A DNA stretch of 64,000 nucleotides from Fuerstiella sp. Lineage in GTDB: Bacteria > Planctomycetota > Planctomycetia > Planctomycetales > Planctomycetaceae. Both the position numbers and the translations under genes were made by a program. Positions 9,891-18,431 of this stretch are shown here, in pieces. How positions within the stretch are numbered: position 1 is the first letter of the stretch; each line of letters begins with the position of its first letter. Where the stretch lies: contig JAQWOH010000079.1 of the NCBI GenBank assembly GCA_029245955.1, forward strand, positions 1 to 64,000, read 5' to 3'. The notes under the pieces were generated by a model. The model had not been told where the DNA came from. It made no database searches and saw only the letters and a program-made list of their open reading frames with translations.

Positions 9891-10736
9891 TCAGTGAGAC
9901 ATTGCGTAAAACAGGACGTTGATCGCCATCGCGTACGAGTGTACCGAAAATCGGTCAAAGAACTCCTTCGATTCGCCTTCCCGCTCCCAGCCGTCTGCGA
10001 TGTCCGTATTATGAGTTGCAATCGCCAGCAGTCGGCCATGAGGATCAAACAGGCCCATGAACCTGACGTGGCGGACTCCGTCCACACCGCCGGCCGGACC
10101 ACGATGAACTCCGGGAGGATCCCAGTTCTGTCCGGTACTCACGAAGAAGATCCGGGCTGGCACCTGAGGACATTGTTTTAATCGATAGACCGTCTGCAGG
10201 ATCGGGTGATCGTTGGGAACCACCTTCCATTTCCAGTCCGGCCGCAGGCTGCCAATGTTACGATGCATGTTCTGCCACTCGGCTTCACCCCAGAAATCGT
10301 CAACCCACAGAAACCCTCCGGCGTTCAGGTATCTTTTCAGCATTTGCCTTTCGACGGCCGACAGCTGCATCCAGCCCACGTCACTCATGAAAATAAATGG
10401 ATAGTCGAAGAGTTCCGGGTCTGTCAGTCGCAGGACAATCGGATCGGGGTTCACTCGAACCGACGTAAGCTCTTTCAGTCGGTGAATCAGGTTCAGTTCG
10501 GCTCGCGGGTAATCAGTTTCCCAGCGGTCCCAGTCGCGGCCTTCATGGCGGTACCACGATTCTCCGAAGCCTCCTGTGCTGTCGTATCTGACACGCACGA
10601 ACGTGAAGGCGTCTGCATCACGTCCGGAATCATCAACCAGACCGTTCGAGTCTGCCACCAGGCAGCAACAGAAGAGTCCCCCGCACAACAGGAACGCCGT
10701 CATGAAGATCCTGGATAATTGTCTGGATCGGATCAT
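9891..10736 (-). CDS. DUF4159 domain protein, secreted
   Basis: A leader peptide is followed by a DUF4159 domain across almost the whole length (281 residues): FTFVRVRYDS near the start, then DYPRAELNLIHRLKELT, YPFIFMSDVGWMQLSAVE, LKRYLNAGGFLWVDDFWG and the C-terminal GLFDPHGRLLAIATHNTDI with DGWE. These are the usual landmarks of DUF4159, which has a glutamine-amidotransferase-like Rossmann fold of unknown role and in planctomycetes often sits near MoxR/VWA gene sets. Here it stands alone. An internal ATG at 10703 has AGGA 6 nt upstream and may be the real start; either gives a hydrophobic leader rich in Cys (FLLCGGLFCCC), possibly a lipoprotein. Confidence 0.85.
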   Translation of the reverse strand: MIRSRQLSRIFMTAFLLCGGLFCCCLVADSNGLVDDSGRDADAFTFVRVRYDSTGGFGESWYRHEGRDWDRWETDYPRAELNLIHRLKELTSVRVNPDPIVLRLTDPELFDYPFIFMSDVGWMQLSAVERQMLKRYLNAGGFLWVDDFWGEAEWQNMHRNIGSLRPDWKWKVVPNDHPILQTVYRLKQCPQVPARIFFVSTGQNWDPPGVHRGPAGGVDGVRHVRFMGLFDPHGRLLAIATHNTDIADGWEREGESKEFFDRFSVHSYAMAINVLFYAMSH

Positions 10737-11830
10737 GTGCCGGCTTTTCTATAGATCTGCAGTTCCCCGCAGTTCAGCCGCTGAAACTGATAATGGTCAC
10801 CCCCAAAACACGAAGCGCCCGCGGGTGATGCATCGTATCTTCGGACCCTGCGGATGAAAAGTACTGTTCAGTCGCAAACTGCCGCCGTCGATGATTCTGA
10901 CTCGTTGCCTGCATCATCGTTTTCGCGGTATTGTTCGCAGCAGTGTTCGTGTGAATTATCGTGTCCGCGGCAGGCTGATCCTGGTCAGGCACGGCGAGTT
11001 CTGTTGCTGCCGTTTCTGCGTGAGATGGCAGGCTGCAGCCGTCGGACTGGTCTTCGACACCTGCGTTCTGAGCGGAAAATCACGGGGAGCGTGTACGACC
11101 TGACAGTCGCCTGAAGCAGGAATAGACGAGATGACGTGTGAACGGACGCGATGTGAAGCCACAAGGACGCCGGGCAGTCTGAAATTCCTCACTTCTTTGT
11201 TATCAACGTTCGTTGTGACCGGTTGTCAGTCTGTACCAGCCTTCTTCAGAATGTGTGAGATCAACCGCTGGTGGTCAGTCCCGTCTTCAGCCGGCAGGAC
11301 TCGACAGTTCAGCCGAACGTCTCCATGTCAACGACAGGCTTCTGCAGTTCCCTGGCGTTCGTAATGACGGGAGTGTCATGCTCCATTACGAATGAAAACT
11401 GACGATCGATACTGCTTGGATTAAGCAGTACAACCAGTGCCGGAGTGGCCACCGTGGACAACAGAACGCCGCGCCCTGTTGCAATTGTTTCCTGCCGCCG
11501 GTGATTTTTGTGTCCGGACCCGATTCAAACAGATGTTTGTCTGAGACGAAGTGCGTTGTCCGCCGGCCGCTTAAAATATCCACAGCCCATTGACGGCCCG
11601 CTTCCGCCTTTGTTCGGGAGAGCTTCCGTCCTGCCGTCGGCACGGAATTCTGACCCTGTCAGGGAAATTCAGGTTGTGTTTGTGCAACATGCTTACAGAA
11701 ACAGCGTGCGTTGTGCTTAACCACAGTACATGAAAACGTGAATTCCCTTTGCTGCTGACGTTGGCCTTCGTGCGGGGGCCGAAGCTATCATCCCGGACAT
11801 CGAGCGGGGGCTTCAGGAAAACCAGGGGGA
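10737..11830. other. gene-poor stretch with one inverted repeat
   Basis: About 1.1 kb without a supportable gene on either strand. A 9-bp perfect inverted repeat (TTCGTAATG / CATTACGAA, 17-nt spacer) lies at 11358-11392. The rest gives only short frames of odd composition and may be decayed coding DNA, but I could not match it to a family. Confidence 0.45.
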
Positions 11831-14800
11831 ATGCACGTGATCAGCAGGTACACAGAAAGTCAGAGGTGTGTAGACGAGCCACACACCCTTGTCTGCAGGA
11901 CGGTTTTGCAATGGGTTGTTTCACTCTTGGTGATTTCACCCATCAGTGCTGAACTGCAGGCGGACGAATTCATTCCTCGGAATACTCAACAGGCGGGACA
12001 GGAACCGCTTGTGCCTTCCGAAGCGATTAAGCGAATGCACGTGCCTGCTGGATTTCGTATCACGCTGGCAGCTGCGGAGCCGGACGTTCGTCAGCCGATC
12101 GCGATGACATTTGACGATCGAGGTCGGTTGTGGGTGGCGGAGAGTTATTCCTACGACGGCAGTACATTTACCGACGAAACGCACGACCGGATTCTGATCT
12201 TCGAAGACACGAACGGTGACGGTGTGCTGGATCGGCGGAAAGTGTTCAAGGACGGGCTCAGTCATTTGACCGGCCTACAGTTGGGTTTCGGCGGGATCTG
12301 GATCACCGCTCCGCCCCGTCTTGAGTTCGTTCCGGATCGCGATGGCGACGACATTCCCGACAGTGAGGCCGTTGTCCATCTGGACGGTTGGTCACTGAAG
12401 GCCGAACACAACAGCGTAAACGGGCTCACGTGGGGACCGGACGGCTGGCTCTATGGCAGGCACGGTATCAAGCAGCCGTCGCGGGTTGGCCGGCCGGCAG
12501 ACACTCCTGAGAATCGGATCGAGTTGAGTTGTTCGGTCTGGCGATACCATCCGACTCGCCACGTTTTCGAAGTTGTCGTTGACGGAACGATCAATCCGTG
12601 GGGGCTGGATTTTGATGATCACGGACAGGCGTTTCTGACGACAAGTGTCGTGGAACATCTGTGGCATCTGGTCCCGGGGGCGCACTATGAACGCTGGAAG
12701 GATCGAGGTGTTCATCCGGATCCGTACGTTTATGAGACAATGTCTGCAACCAGTGACCATCTTCACTGGGCGGCGGACTCGTGGGAACGGGCCGGACGTC
12801 AGGCAGAAGGAAACCTGGACTTCGGTGGTGGCCACTCGCATTGCGATGCCATGATCTATCTCGGTGATCGCTGGCCGGAGGAGTTTCGTGGCACGATCTT
12901 TATGAGCAATATTCACGGGCGACGCATCAATCGCGACCGCATTGTTCGCTCTGTGGGGCCGTACAGGGGTGTTCATGCTGATGACTTCCTTGTGGCTGAG
13001 GATCCGTGGTTTCGAGCGGTGTCCATGGAGTACGGCCCCGACGGCGATGTGTATCTGAGTGACTGGTCAGATAACGGTGAGTGTCATGACCGAGACGGCG
13101 TTCACCGGACCAGCGGACGAATCTACAAGATTACCCGGGGAGAACCGATTCGTATAAATGTCGATCTGGCGCGGGCGTCCTCGGCACAGCTTGTTGAGTA
13201 TCAGCTGCACCGCAACGACTGGTATGTCCGGCACGCGCGACGCCTTCTGCAGGAACGAGCGGCAGCCGGTCAGGATCTGTCTGATGCCGTGTTGTCGCTG
13301 CGGCGCATGTTTGCAGGCCATGCCGACGATACCCGAAAACTGCGGGCGTTGTGGACACTGTATTCGGTCGGCGCCGTGGACCATCGGTGGCTGGTACGGC
13401 AACTGGATCACACCAGCGAACACGTGCGTTCGTGGGCTGTGAGGCTGCTTGTTGACTCCGGACGGTTATCAGCGGAGGATCTGGACGCTATGGCCGATCT
13501 GGCACGCACGGAAAAGTCGTGGCTGGTCCGAATGACGCTGGCGTCGGCGCTCCGTCATGTTCCGGTTGGCCAGCGGTGGGCAACAGCGGTAGATCTGGCC
13601 CGTTCATCCGACAGCGACGAGGATGCGAATCTGGTGCGAATGATCTGGTACGCCGTTGAGCCCGAAGTTGCTGCCCAGCCACAGCGAGCCATGCAGAATG
13701 TGGCAGCCTTCCCGCCGCGTATCCGGCGGTGGATGGCTCGTCGCGTGTGCGACCATTCAGACCGCGCGGTGGCCTTTCTTTTTGAAGCGCTGGAACGCAC
13801 CGACCGAACGGACCTTCCGGCAGATCTTCTGGCAGATCTTCTGGCCGGGTTCAACGCGGAAGTTTCGGCACAGCAGACTGAGCCACTTTCTGATGCCGCC
13901 AGTCGAATCGTCATGCAGCTGGTCGCGCACCAGGATTCTGATGTTCGCGTCGCTGCGCTGACGACCGCAGCCATCGTCGGCAACAACGCAATGCTGGGCC
14001 ACGTCCGGCGATTGCTGCATGACGCCTCTGGTGATTCAAAAATGCGGCTGGCCGCACTGACCGGGCTGGTCCGCCGCCGACCGCCGGGACTGGCGGCCGA
14101 TCTGGAAAGTCTGATCATTGCGGATCAACTGACAGTCGCAGCACTACAGGCAGGATCGACTGTTAATAATGTTCGTCTGAGTCAGACGGTGCTGGGTCGG
14201 TTTCACAGGTTTACGGAAACCGAACAGAATGCTGCCCTCGATCTGCTGGCTGCGCGGCGTGCAGGTGCCCGACTGCTGGTCACCGCATTGGAGCAGCAGA
14301 AGATTTCCGCAAAGTTGCTGACGGCCGGTCAGGCTCGACAGATTGCAGCGTTGAATGACAAGCCACTGCTGCAGCGGCTCGAAAACGTTTGGGGCACGGT
14401 ACGCCCGACGTCCGGCGACCGCCTGCGGCAGATCAGGGACTGGTCGCGAAAGCTTGATCCGTCTCGAATCGCGCAGGCTGATCTTTCGAACGGTCGAGCA
14501 GTGTTCAACAGGACATGCGCCTCGTGTCACAGATTGTTCGGGGAAGGCCGTACGATCGGGCCGGAATTAACCGGCGCAAATCGACGTAGCCTGCAGTATC
14601 TGGTGTCCAATATTATTGATCCGAGTGCCGCGGTTCCTGACGATTTTCGCATGGCGACTGTGGTGACGACAAATGGTCGAGTTGTTACGGGGGCGATATC
14701 ACGAAGAACAGAATCGGTCGTGACGATTCAGACAGCAACAGAGGTGATTAATATTCTGTCGGAAGACATCGACACGATCGAGCTGTCATCAAAGTCGATG

Positions 14801-15511
14801 ATGCCCGACGGGCTGCTTGGCAAGCTGAGCGACAGGCAGGTCAGCGATTTGTTTGCATGGATGATGAGCAGCGGTCCGGCTGAGTTCGTGGCTCGCCATG
14901 AACACCGTGACGAACTGCCGACCGTCATCCTGCTGGGCGATTCCATACGAATCGGCTACCAGAAAACTGTGGCGGCCGAACTGCACGGTCAAGCAAAAGT
15001 GTGGTCGCCAAAGGAAAACGGAAAGGACACCGGGTACACACTTGAACACCTCGGGAAGTGGATCGAGGGGCGTGAGGCATCGGTCGTACATATTAACGCG
15101 GGGTTGCACGATCTGTTCTTGAGTTCGAAAACCGGTCGGCCACGACACAGTCCTGACGTCTATGTCACGAATCTGCGAAAGATCTTTGCAGAGCTCATTC
15201 GGCTGACGGATGCTGAAGTGATTTTCGCATTGACGACGCCGGTCGACGAGCAACGGCAGGCATCGTCTGAAACCTACAGTCGTGTTGTGAGACGTAATTC
15301 CGATATTGCGGCCTACAACCGCAGAGCCGTGGAGGTCGCTGCAGAGTTCGGTGTGCGGATCAACGATCTTCACGCCGTAGCCGTTGGTGTCACTGACGGA
15401 CTTCGTGACGACGGTGTGCATTTGTCAGCGAAAGGCGTTGATGTCGTCGGTAAACAGGTCGCTCACAATGTGCTGTCAGTCCTTAATGAACGGCATCCGG
15501 AGGCTCATTGA
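11831..15511 (+). CDS. PVC-type membrane dehydrogenase + HEAT + haem-binding domain + SGNH hydrolase fusion
   Basis: This 1226-residue protein has four parts. After a leader (about 1-45), residues 65-440 form the PVC membrane-bound dehydrogenase-type propeller (FRITLAAAEPDVRQPIAMTFD, GRLWVAESYSYDG, LTWGPDGWLYGRHG, DGDVYLSDWSDNGECHDRDG). Residues about 460-830 are alpha-helical HEAT-like repeats. Residues about 880-1025 are the Planctomycete/Verrucomicrobia haem-binding domain with CASCH at about 896-900 (NGRAVFNRTCASCHRLFGEG). The C-terminus (1030-1226) is an SGNH esterase-like domain with GDSIR (block I, about 1035), GLHD in place of GxND (block III) and DGVHLS (block V, about 1194). It is likely periplasmic, passing electrons from a substrate to the c-haem. 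A GTG at 11837, 7 nt after AGGGGG, may be the true start. Confidence 0.9.
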   Translation: MHVISRYTESQRCVDEPHTLVCRTVLQWVVSLLVISPISAELQADEFIPRNTQQAGQEPLVPSEAIKRMHVPAGFRITLAAAEPDVRQPIAMTFDDRGRLWVAESYSYDGSTFTDETHDRILIFEDTNGDGVLDRRKVFKDGLSHLTGLQLGFGGIWITAPPRLEFVPDRDGDDIPDSEAVVHLDGWSLKAEHNSVNGLTWGPDGWLYGRHGIKQPSRVGRPADTPENRIELSCSVWRYHPTRHVFEVVVDGTINPWGLDFDDHGQAFLTTSVVEHLWHLVPGAHYERWKDRGVHPDPYVYETMSATSDHLHWAADSWERAGRQAEGNLDFGGGHSHCDAMIYLGDRWPEEFRGTIFMSNIHGRRINRDRIVRSVGPYRGVHADDFLVAEDPWFRAVSMEYGPDGDVYLSDWSDNGECHDRDGVHRTSGRIYKITRGEPIRINVDLARASSAQLVEYQLHRNDWYVRHARRLLQERAAAGQDLSDAVLSLRRMFAGHADDTRKLRALWTLYSVGAVDHRWLVRQLDHTSEHVRSWAVRLLVDSGRLSAEDLDAMADLARTEKSWLVRMTLASALRHVPVGQRWATAVDLARSSDSDEDANLVRMIWYAVEPEVAAQPQRAMQNVAAFPPRIRRWMARRVCDHSDRAVAFLFEALERTDRTDLPADLLADLLAGFNAEVSAQQTEPLSDAASRIVMQLVAHQDSDVRVAALTTAAIVGNNAMLGHVRRLLHDASGDSKMRLAALTGLVRRRPPGLAADLESLIIADQLTVAALQAGSTVNNVRLSQTVLGRFHRFTETEQNAALDLLAARRAGARLLVTALEQQKISAKLLTAGQARQIAALNDKPLLQRLENVWGTVRPTSGDRLRQIRDWSRKLDPSRIAQADLSNGRAVFNRTCASCHRLFGEGRTIGPELTGANRRSLQYLVSNIIDPSAAVPDDFRMATVVTTNGRVVTGAISRRTESVVTIQTATEVINILSEDIDTIELSSKSMMPDGLLGKLSDRQVSDLFAWMMSSGPAEFVARHEHRDELPTVILLGDSIRIGYQKTVAAELHGQAKVWSPKENGKDTGYTLEHLGKWIEGREASVVHINAGLHDLFLSSKTGRPRHSPDVYVTNLRKIFAELIRLTDAEVIFALTTPVDEQRQASSETYSRVVRRNSDIAAYNRRAVEVAAEFGVRINDLHAVAVGVTDGLRDDGVHLSAKGVDVVGKQVAHNVLSVLNERHPEAH

Positions 15512-15678
15512 CGGAAACATTACAGCGATCATCAGATGACAGTAAATTTCGGGCTGACCTGGGCAGCCAGTTGCACCTGTCCAGTGGCCGGTATCGGCGA
15601 GCCATGAGAAACCAGGGTAACGGCCGGGCCGTTTACAGAGTAGGTATTCGTCTGTAACCGTTGGCCTGGGCAGCAGGA

Positions 15679-15713
15679 AAAAGCCCGTGGGAGCAAAGCT
15701 CGCACAGGCTTTT
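15679..15713 (-). terminator. intrinsic terminator after the pilin-like gene
   Basis: A 16-bp stem with two mismatches and an AAA loop is flanked by A's on one side and T's on the other. Read on the minus strand it ends in GGGCTTTTT. It lies 19 nt downstream of the stop of the 15732-16058 gene and could also act on the plus strand for the large gene ending at 15511. Confidence 0.7.
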
Positions 15714-15731
15714 CGGATGACGTCAATACGT

Positions 15732-16058
15732 TCAGCGTCGGCCATGGAAGCGTTTTTCACCACCGGAAATGCAGACAATGATAGCGTTGCAGTCGCATTG
15801 ATCAGGCCGGTCCCGGTACCTTGCACCGGCAGTCGCTGCCTTGATTCCTCGACGGTGCTTATACGAGAAGATTCCGCTGGTTTGGTAGCTTTGATCAAAG
15901 TTGCCGAAGGCGTCACCGAGATCACTTAGTTCACCCACGACTGCACACTGCAGTTCGACCAGTCCGACAATCATGCCCAGGATCAGAATTGTGCCGATGA
16001 GCACAATTTCAGCCGAGAGTATCACTCCGGATTCATCGTTCCATAGATTCTGTAACAT
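15732..16058 (-). CDS. planctomycete pilin-like single-pass membrane protein
   Basis: The ATG at 16058 is chosen because AGAGGA lies about 9 nt upstream and the protein then starts like known planctomycete homologues (MLQNLWNDESGVILSAEIV). A frame extension upstream to 16196 has no support. Residues 9-40 form one transmembrane segment preceded by an E-S-G-type pseudopilin-like start. The soluble part has the family's ELSDLGDAFGNFDQSYQTSG and a YRDRPDQCDCN motif near residue 87-97. The layout is similar to Flp/TadE-type pilus components, but the family's function is not established. It is monocistronic and followed by an intrinsic terminator. Confidence 0.78.
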   Translation of the reverse strand: MLQNLWNDESGVILSAEIVLIGTILILGMIVGLVELQCAVVGELSDLGDAFGNFDQSYQTSGIFSYKHRRGIKAATAGARYRDRPDQCDCNAIIVCISGGEKRFHGRR

Positions 16059-16739
16059 CGCGCTTTTCCTCTGTTGATACGTTGCCCTGAATTCAGCGGC
16101 ATTACTGATCCGCTGTCTATTCACCTCATTTGCAGTCGTTGTGCCGAACATCTGTTGATATTCGGCATCATTTGCGTTCTGGCAGCGAAAACTCACATAA
16201 ACGGATCGTCACATTGTGCCGAACCGAATCGCGTGTTGCGTTTTGGCATCAGCAGGTGTTTGCACGGTTGACGTTTTGCAGCATCATTTTGTTTGCCCGG
16301 CACGACGTCGGTGCCACAGATCAGGCAGATGATGCGACCGGAAGACAGTCTTCTGAAGGGGACAGCGGACTTGAAATCCGTTCGTTGACAGAGGAAACGG
16401 AAAGTTGATCATTTTTGGTCGCGACGTATCAGAAATCTGTACGTTTCTGACCGCATCGCTGCATTGTGTTCGTAATCTCTGTGTCGTCCGTGACACATCG
16501 TGAATAAATGAACAGCAAACGTTGCCCTTGGACTTCATCAACGAGAACAGGCAGTCCTGATCGGCGGCTCTCAGGTGGCGGTTTGCGAAGGATATGTCGC
16601 CTTTTTGCAACGGGTGCCTGTCGCAGGCTTGTTGAAGTTGGTTGTCAGCCGTGTGATTTCGTACAATCGGTGTCCTGTAAGTCCACTCCGTGCCGCATGA
16701 CATAAAGCAAATGCTGGCTTCGATCGCGACAGAGATTCG
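16059..16739. other. gene-poor stretch between divergent genes
   Basis: About 680 bp upstream of two divergently transcribed genes. A short plus-strand frame at 16130-16408 has no start signal or family match. A longer minus-strand frame entering from the right is antisense to the 16740 gene and is judged a shadow. Promoters for both neighbours are expected here but not identified. Confidence 0.4.
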
Positions 16740-18365
16740 ATGACCTTGAAACATAATTACCCGGGGGCCTGCACCACCGCCCAATTGTCTCTTTCTTCTC
16801 GTTTGCGAAGTGCCTCGGGGGTGATCGCACATCAAGTGTGCGCTGCTGTTTACGACGCTTTCGGATTGCACGATTTCTGTCGTGCAGCGGCGTTTACCGG
16901 CACTGTGCGGCGAACGAGCACCTGTCTTGTTTCGTTGCTTTTCGCTTTGCGTCTGATGACGATGTGCACGGTGAATGCTGATTCCGCGGATGACTGGGCG
17001 CGAATGCAGAAAATCCAGCCCCGCGGGTACGTCTGCTATCGAGCACGGCAGGAGCTCAGCGTGGATGGAAAACTGGACGACGATGTGTGGCTGTCGGCTC
17101 CCTGGACGTCTGACTTTGTCGATATCGAAGGTGATGTGAAGCCGCGTCCCCGGTTTCGGACGCGAGCGAAAATGCTGTGGGATGATCAGTATTTCTATAT
17201 TGCCGCGGTGCTGGAAGAACCACATGTCTGGGGTACGCTAACCAAACATGATTCGGTCATCTTTCACGACAACGACTTCGAAGTTTTCATCGACCCCAAC
17301 GGTGACAATCACGAGTACTATGAATTCGAGATGAACGCGCTCAACACCGGCTGGGATCTGTTTCTGCCGCGTCCGTACAAGGATGGTGGGAAGGCAGATA
17401 ACGGCTGGGAGATTCCTGGTCTGAAGACGGCCGTCCACGTCGCAGGCACTCTGAACAAGTCTTCAGACGAGGATAAACACTGGTCTGTCGAAATCGCTAT
17501 TCCCTGGCAGTCGCTGAATGAGTTTGCTCACCAGGCCACTCCGCCTCACGACGGCGATCAGTGGCGTGTCAACTTCTCGCGAGTCGAGTGGCAACATGAA
17601 CTTGAGGAGGGAAGATATCACAGGCTTCCGAAGACTCGTGAGAACAACTGGGTCTGGTCACCGCAGGGCATTATTGACATGCATCGGCCTGAGCGGTGGG
17701 GCTTCGTGCAGTTTTCTGATGCGGCGCCGGGATCAGTTCGTTTCAAGCCGATCGCGGCATGGAACGCTCGAGAGGCTCTGATGACCATATATCACCATCA
17801 GAAAGCCTTCCATCAGAAACACGGACGCTGGGCTGCCCAACTGAAAGATCTGGGAATCGAAGAGAGTTTGAATCATCCTGTGTTGGAAAGGACTGACACA
17901 GGGTTTCATGCCTACCTCAACGTGCGACAGGGGAGCGGAACACAGCGGCTGCACGTGCAACAGGATTCGAAGATCTGGATTACCGGTCCTGAGGAGCAGA
18001 TCAAGTCGCTCATCGCAAACCAGGCCGAAGCATGGAATCGGGGCGACATCGATAAATTTATGGAGTCTTACTGGAAGTCCGAGAAACTGACGTTCAGTTC
18101 GGGCGGCAGGACAACTCGCGGCTGGCAGGCGACCAAAGATGGCTATCACCAGCGTTATCCGACACGCGAGCAGATGGGACTGCTGACGTTTTCCGAACTT
18201 GAAGTGACACCGTTCGGTGACGCCGCACTGGTGCTGGGGCGATGGCACCTGAAACGCGATTCTGAGCCCGTCGGTGGAAATTTTTCGCTGACCTTTCGTC
18301 TGATTGACGGGCAATGGCTGATCGTTCACGATCACACGTCCAGGGAATTGCTGCGAAGTAAATGA
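16740..18365 (+). CDS. CBM9-like sugar-binding protein with C-terminal NTF2-like (DUF4440/SnoaL) domain
   Basis: The middle part (about residues 95-325) matches carbohydrate-binding family 9-like proteins: YVCYRARQELSVDGKLDDDVW at its start, then AKMLWDDQYFYIAAVLEEPHVWGTL, DNDFEVFIDPNGDNHEYYEFEMNALNT and, at the end, WSVEIAIPWQSL with VNFSRVEW. The C-terminus (about 415-541) is an NTF2-like fold: EAWNRGDIDKFMESYW, LTFSSGGRTTRGWQATKDGY, LTFRLIDGQWLIVHDHTS, as in DUF4440/SnoaL ketosteroid-isomerase-like proteins. The start is uncertain: a GTG at 16905 would give a much better signal peptide (RRTSTCLVSLLFALRLM..VNA) than the ATG at 16740. It is probably exported and active on sugar-containing substrates. 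The next gene lies 66 bp downstream in the same direction. Confidence 0.83.
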   Translation: MTLKHNYPGACTTAQLSLSSRLRSASGVIAHQVCAAVYDAFGLHDFCRAAAFTGTVRRTSTCLVSLLFALRLMTMCTVNADSADDWARMQKIQPRGYVCYRARQELSVDGKLDDDVWLSAPWTSDFVDIEGDVKPRPRFRTRAKMLWDDQYFYIAAVLEEPHVWGTLTKHDSVIFHDNDFEVFIDPNGDNHEYYEFEMNALNTGWDLFLPRPYKDGGKADNGWEIPGLKTAVHVAGTLNKSSDEDKHWSVEIAIPWQSLNEFAHQATPPHDGDQWRVNFSRVEWQHELEEGRYHRLPKTRENNWVWSPQGIIDMHRPERWGFVQFSDAAPGSVRFKPIAAWNAREALMTIYHHQKAFHQKHGRWAAQLKDLGIEESLNHPVLERTDTGFHAYLNVRQGSGTQRLHVQQDSKIWITGPEEQIKSLIANQAEAWNRGDIDKFMESYWKSEKLTFSSGGRTTRGWQATKDGYHQRYPTREQMGLLTFSELEVTPFGDAALVLGRWHLKRDSEPVGGNFSLTFRLIDGQWLIVHDHTSRELLRSK

Positions 18366-18431
18366 ACTGTCCGCCGTTGCTGTTCTTCAATCATCCACGT
18401 GTTGTTCATTATCATTAACGGAACTGCAGTC

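Noticed and set aside
11358-11392. 9-bp inverted repeat as an operator
   Set aside because: No gene start nearby and spacer of 17 nt; kept only as a note in the gene-poor region.
11386-11643. 85-codon minus-strand frame
   Set aside because: No start signal and no recognised motif; could be decayed coding DNA but cannot be supported.
13555-14118. 187-codon minus-strand frame
   Set aside because: Antisense to the HEAT region of the PVC dehydrogenase, Ser/Arg rich, no motif.
15532-15726. 64-codon minus-strand frame downstream of the pilin-like gene
   Set aside because: Overlaps the intrinsic terminator and lacks a start signal; its C-terminal half looks protein-like but has no family match.
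16130-16408. 92-codon plus-strand frame
   Set aside because: No ribosome binding site, no family, located in a divergent intergenic region.
16284-17225. 313-codon open frame on the minus strand
   Set aside because: Antisense to the 5' part of the CBM9-like gene, rich in Arg/His/Ser with no family motif or start signal; a GC-rich shadow frame.
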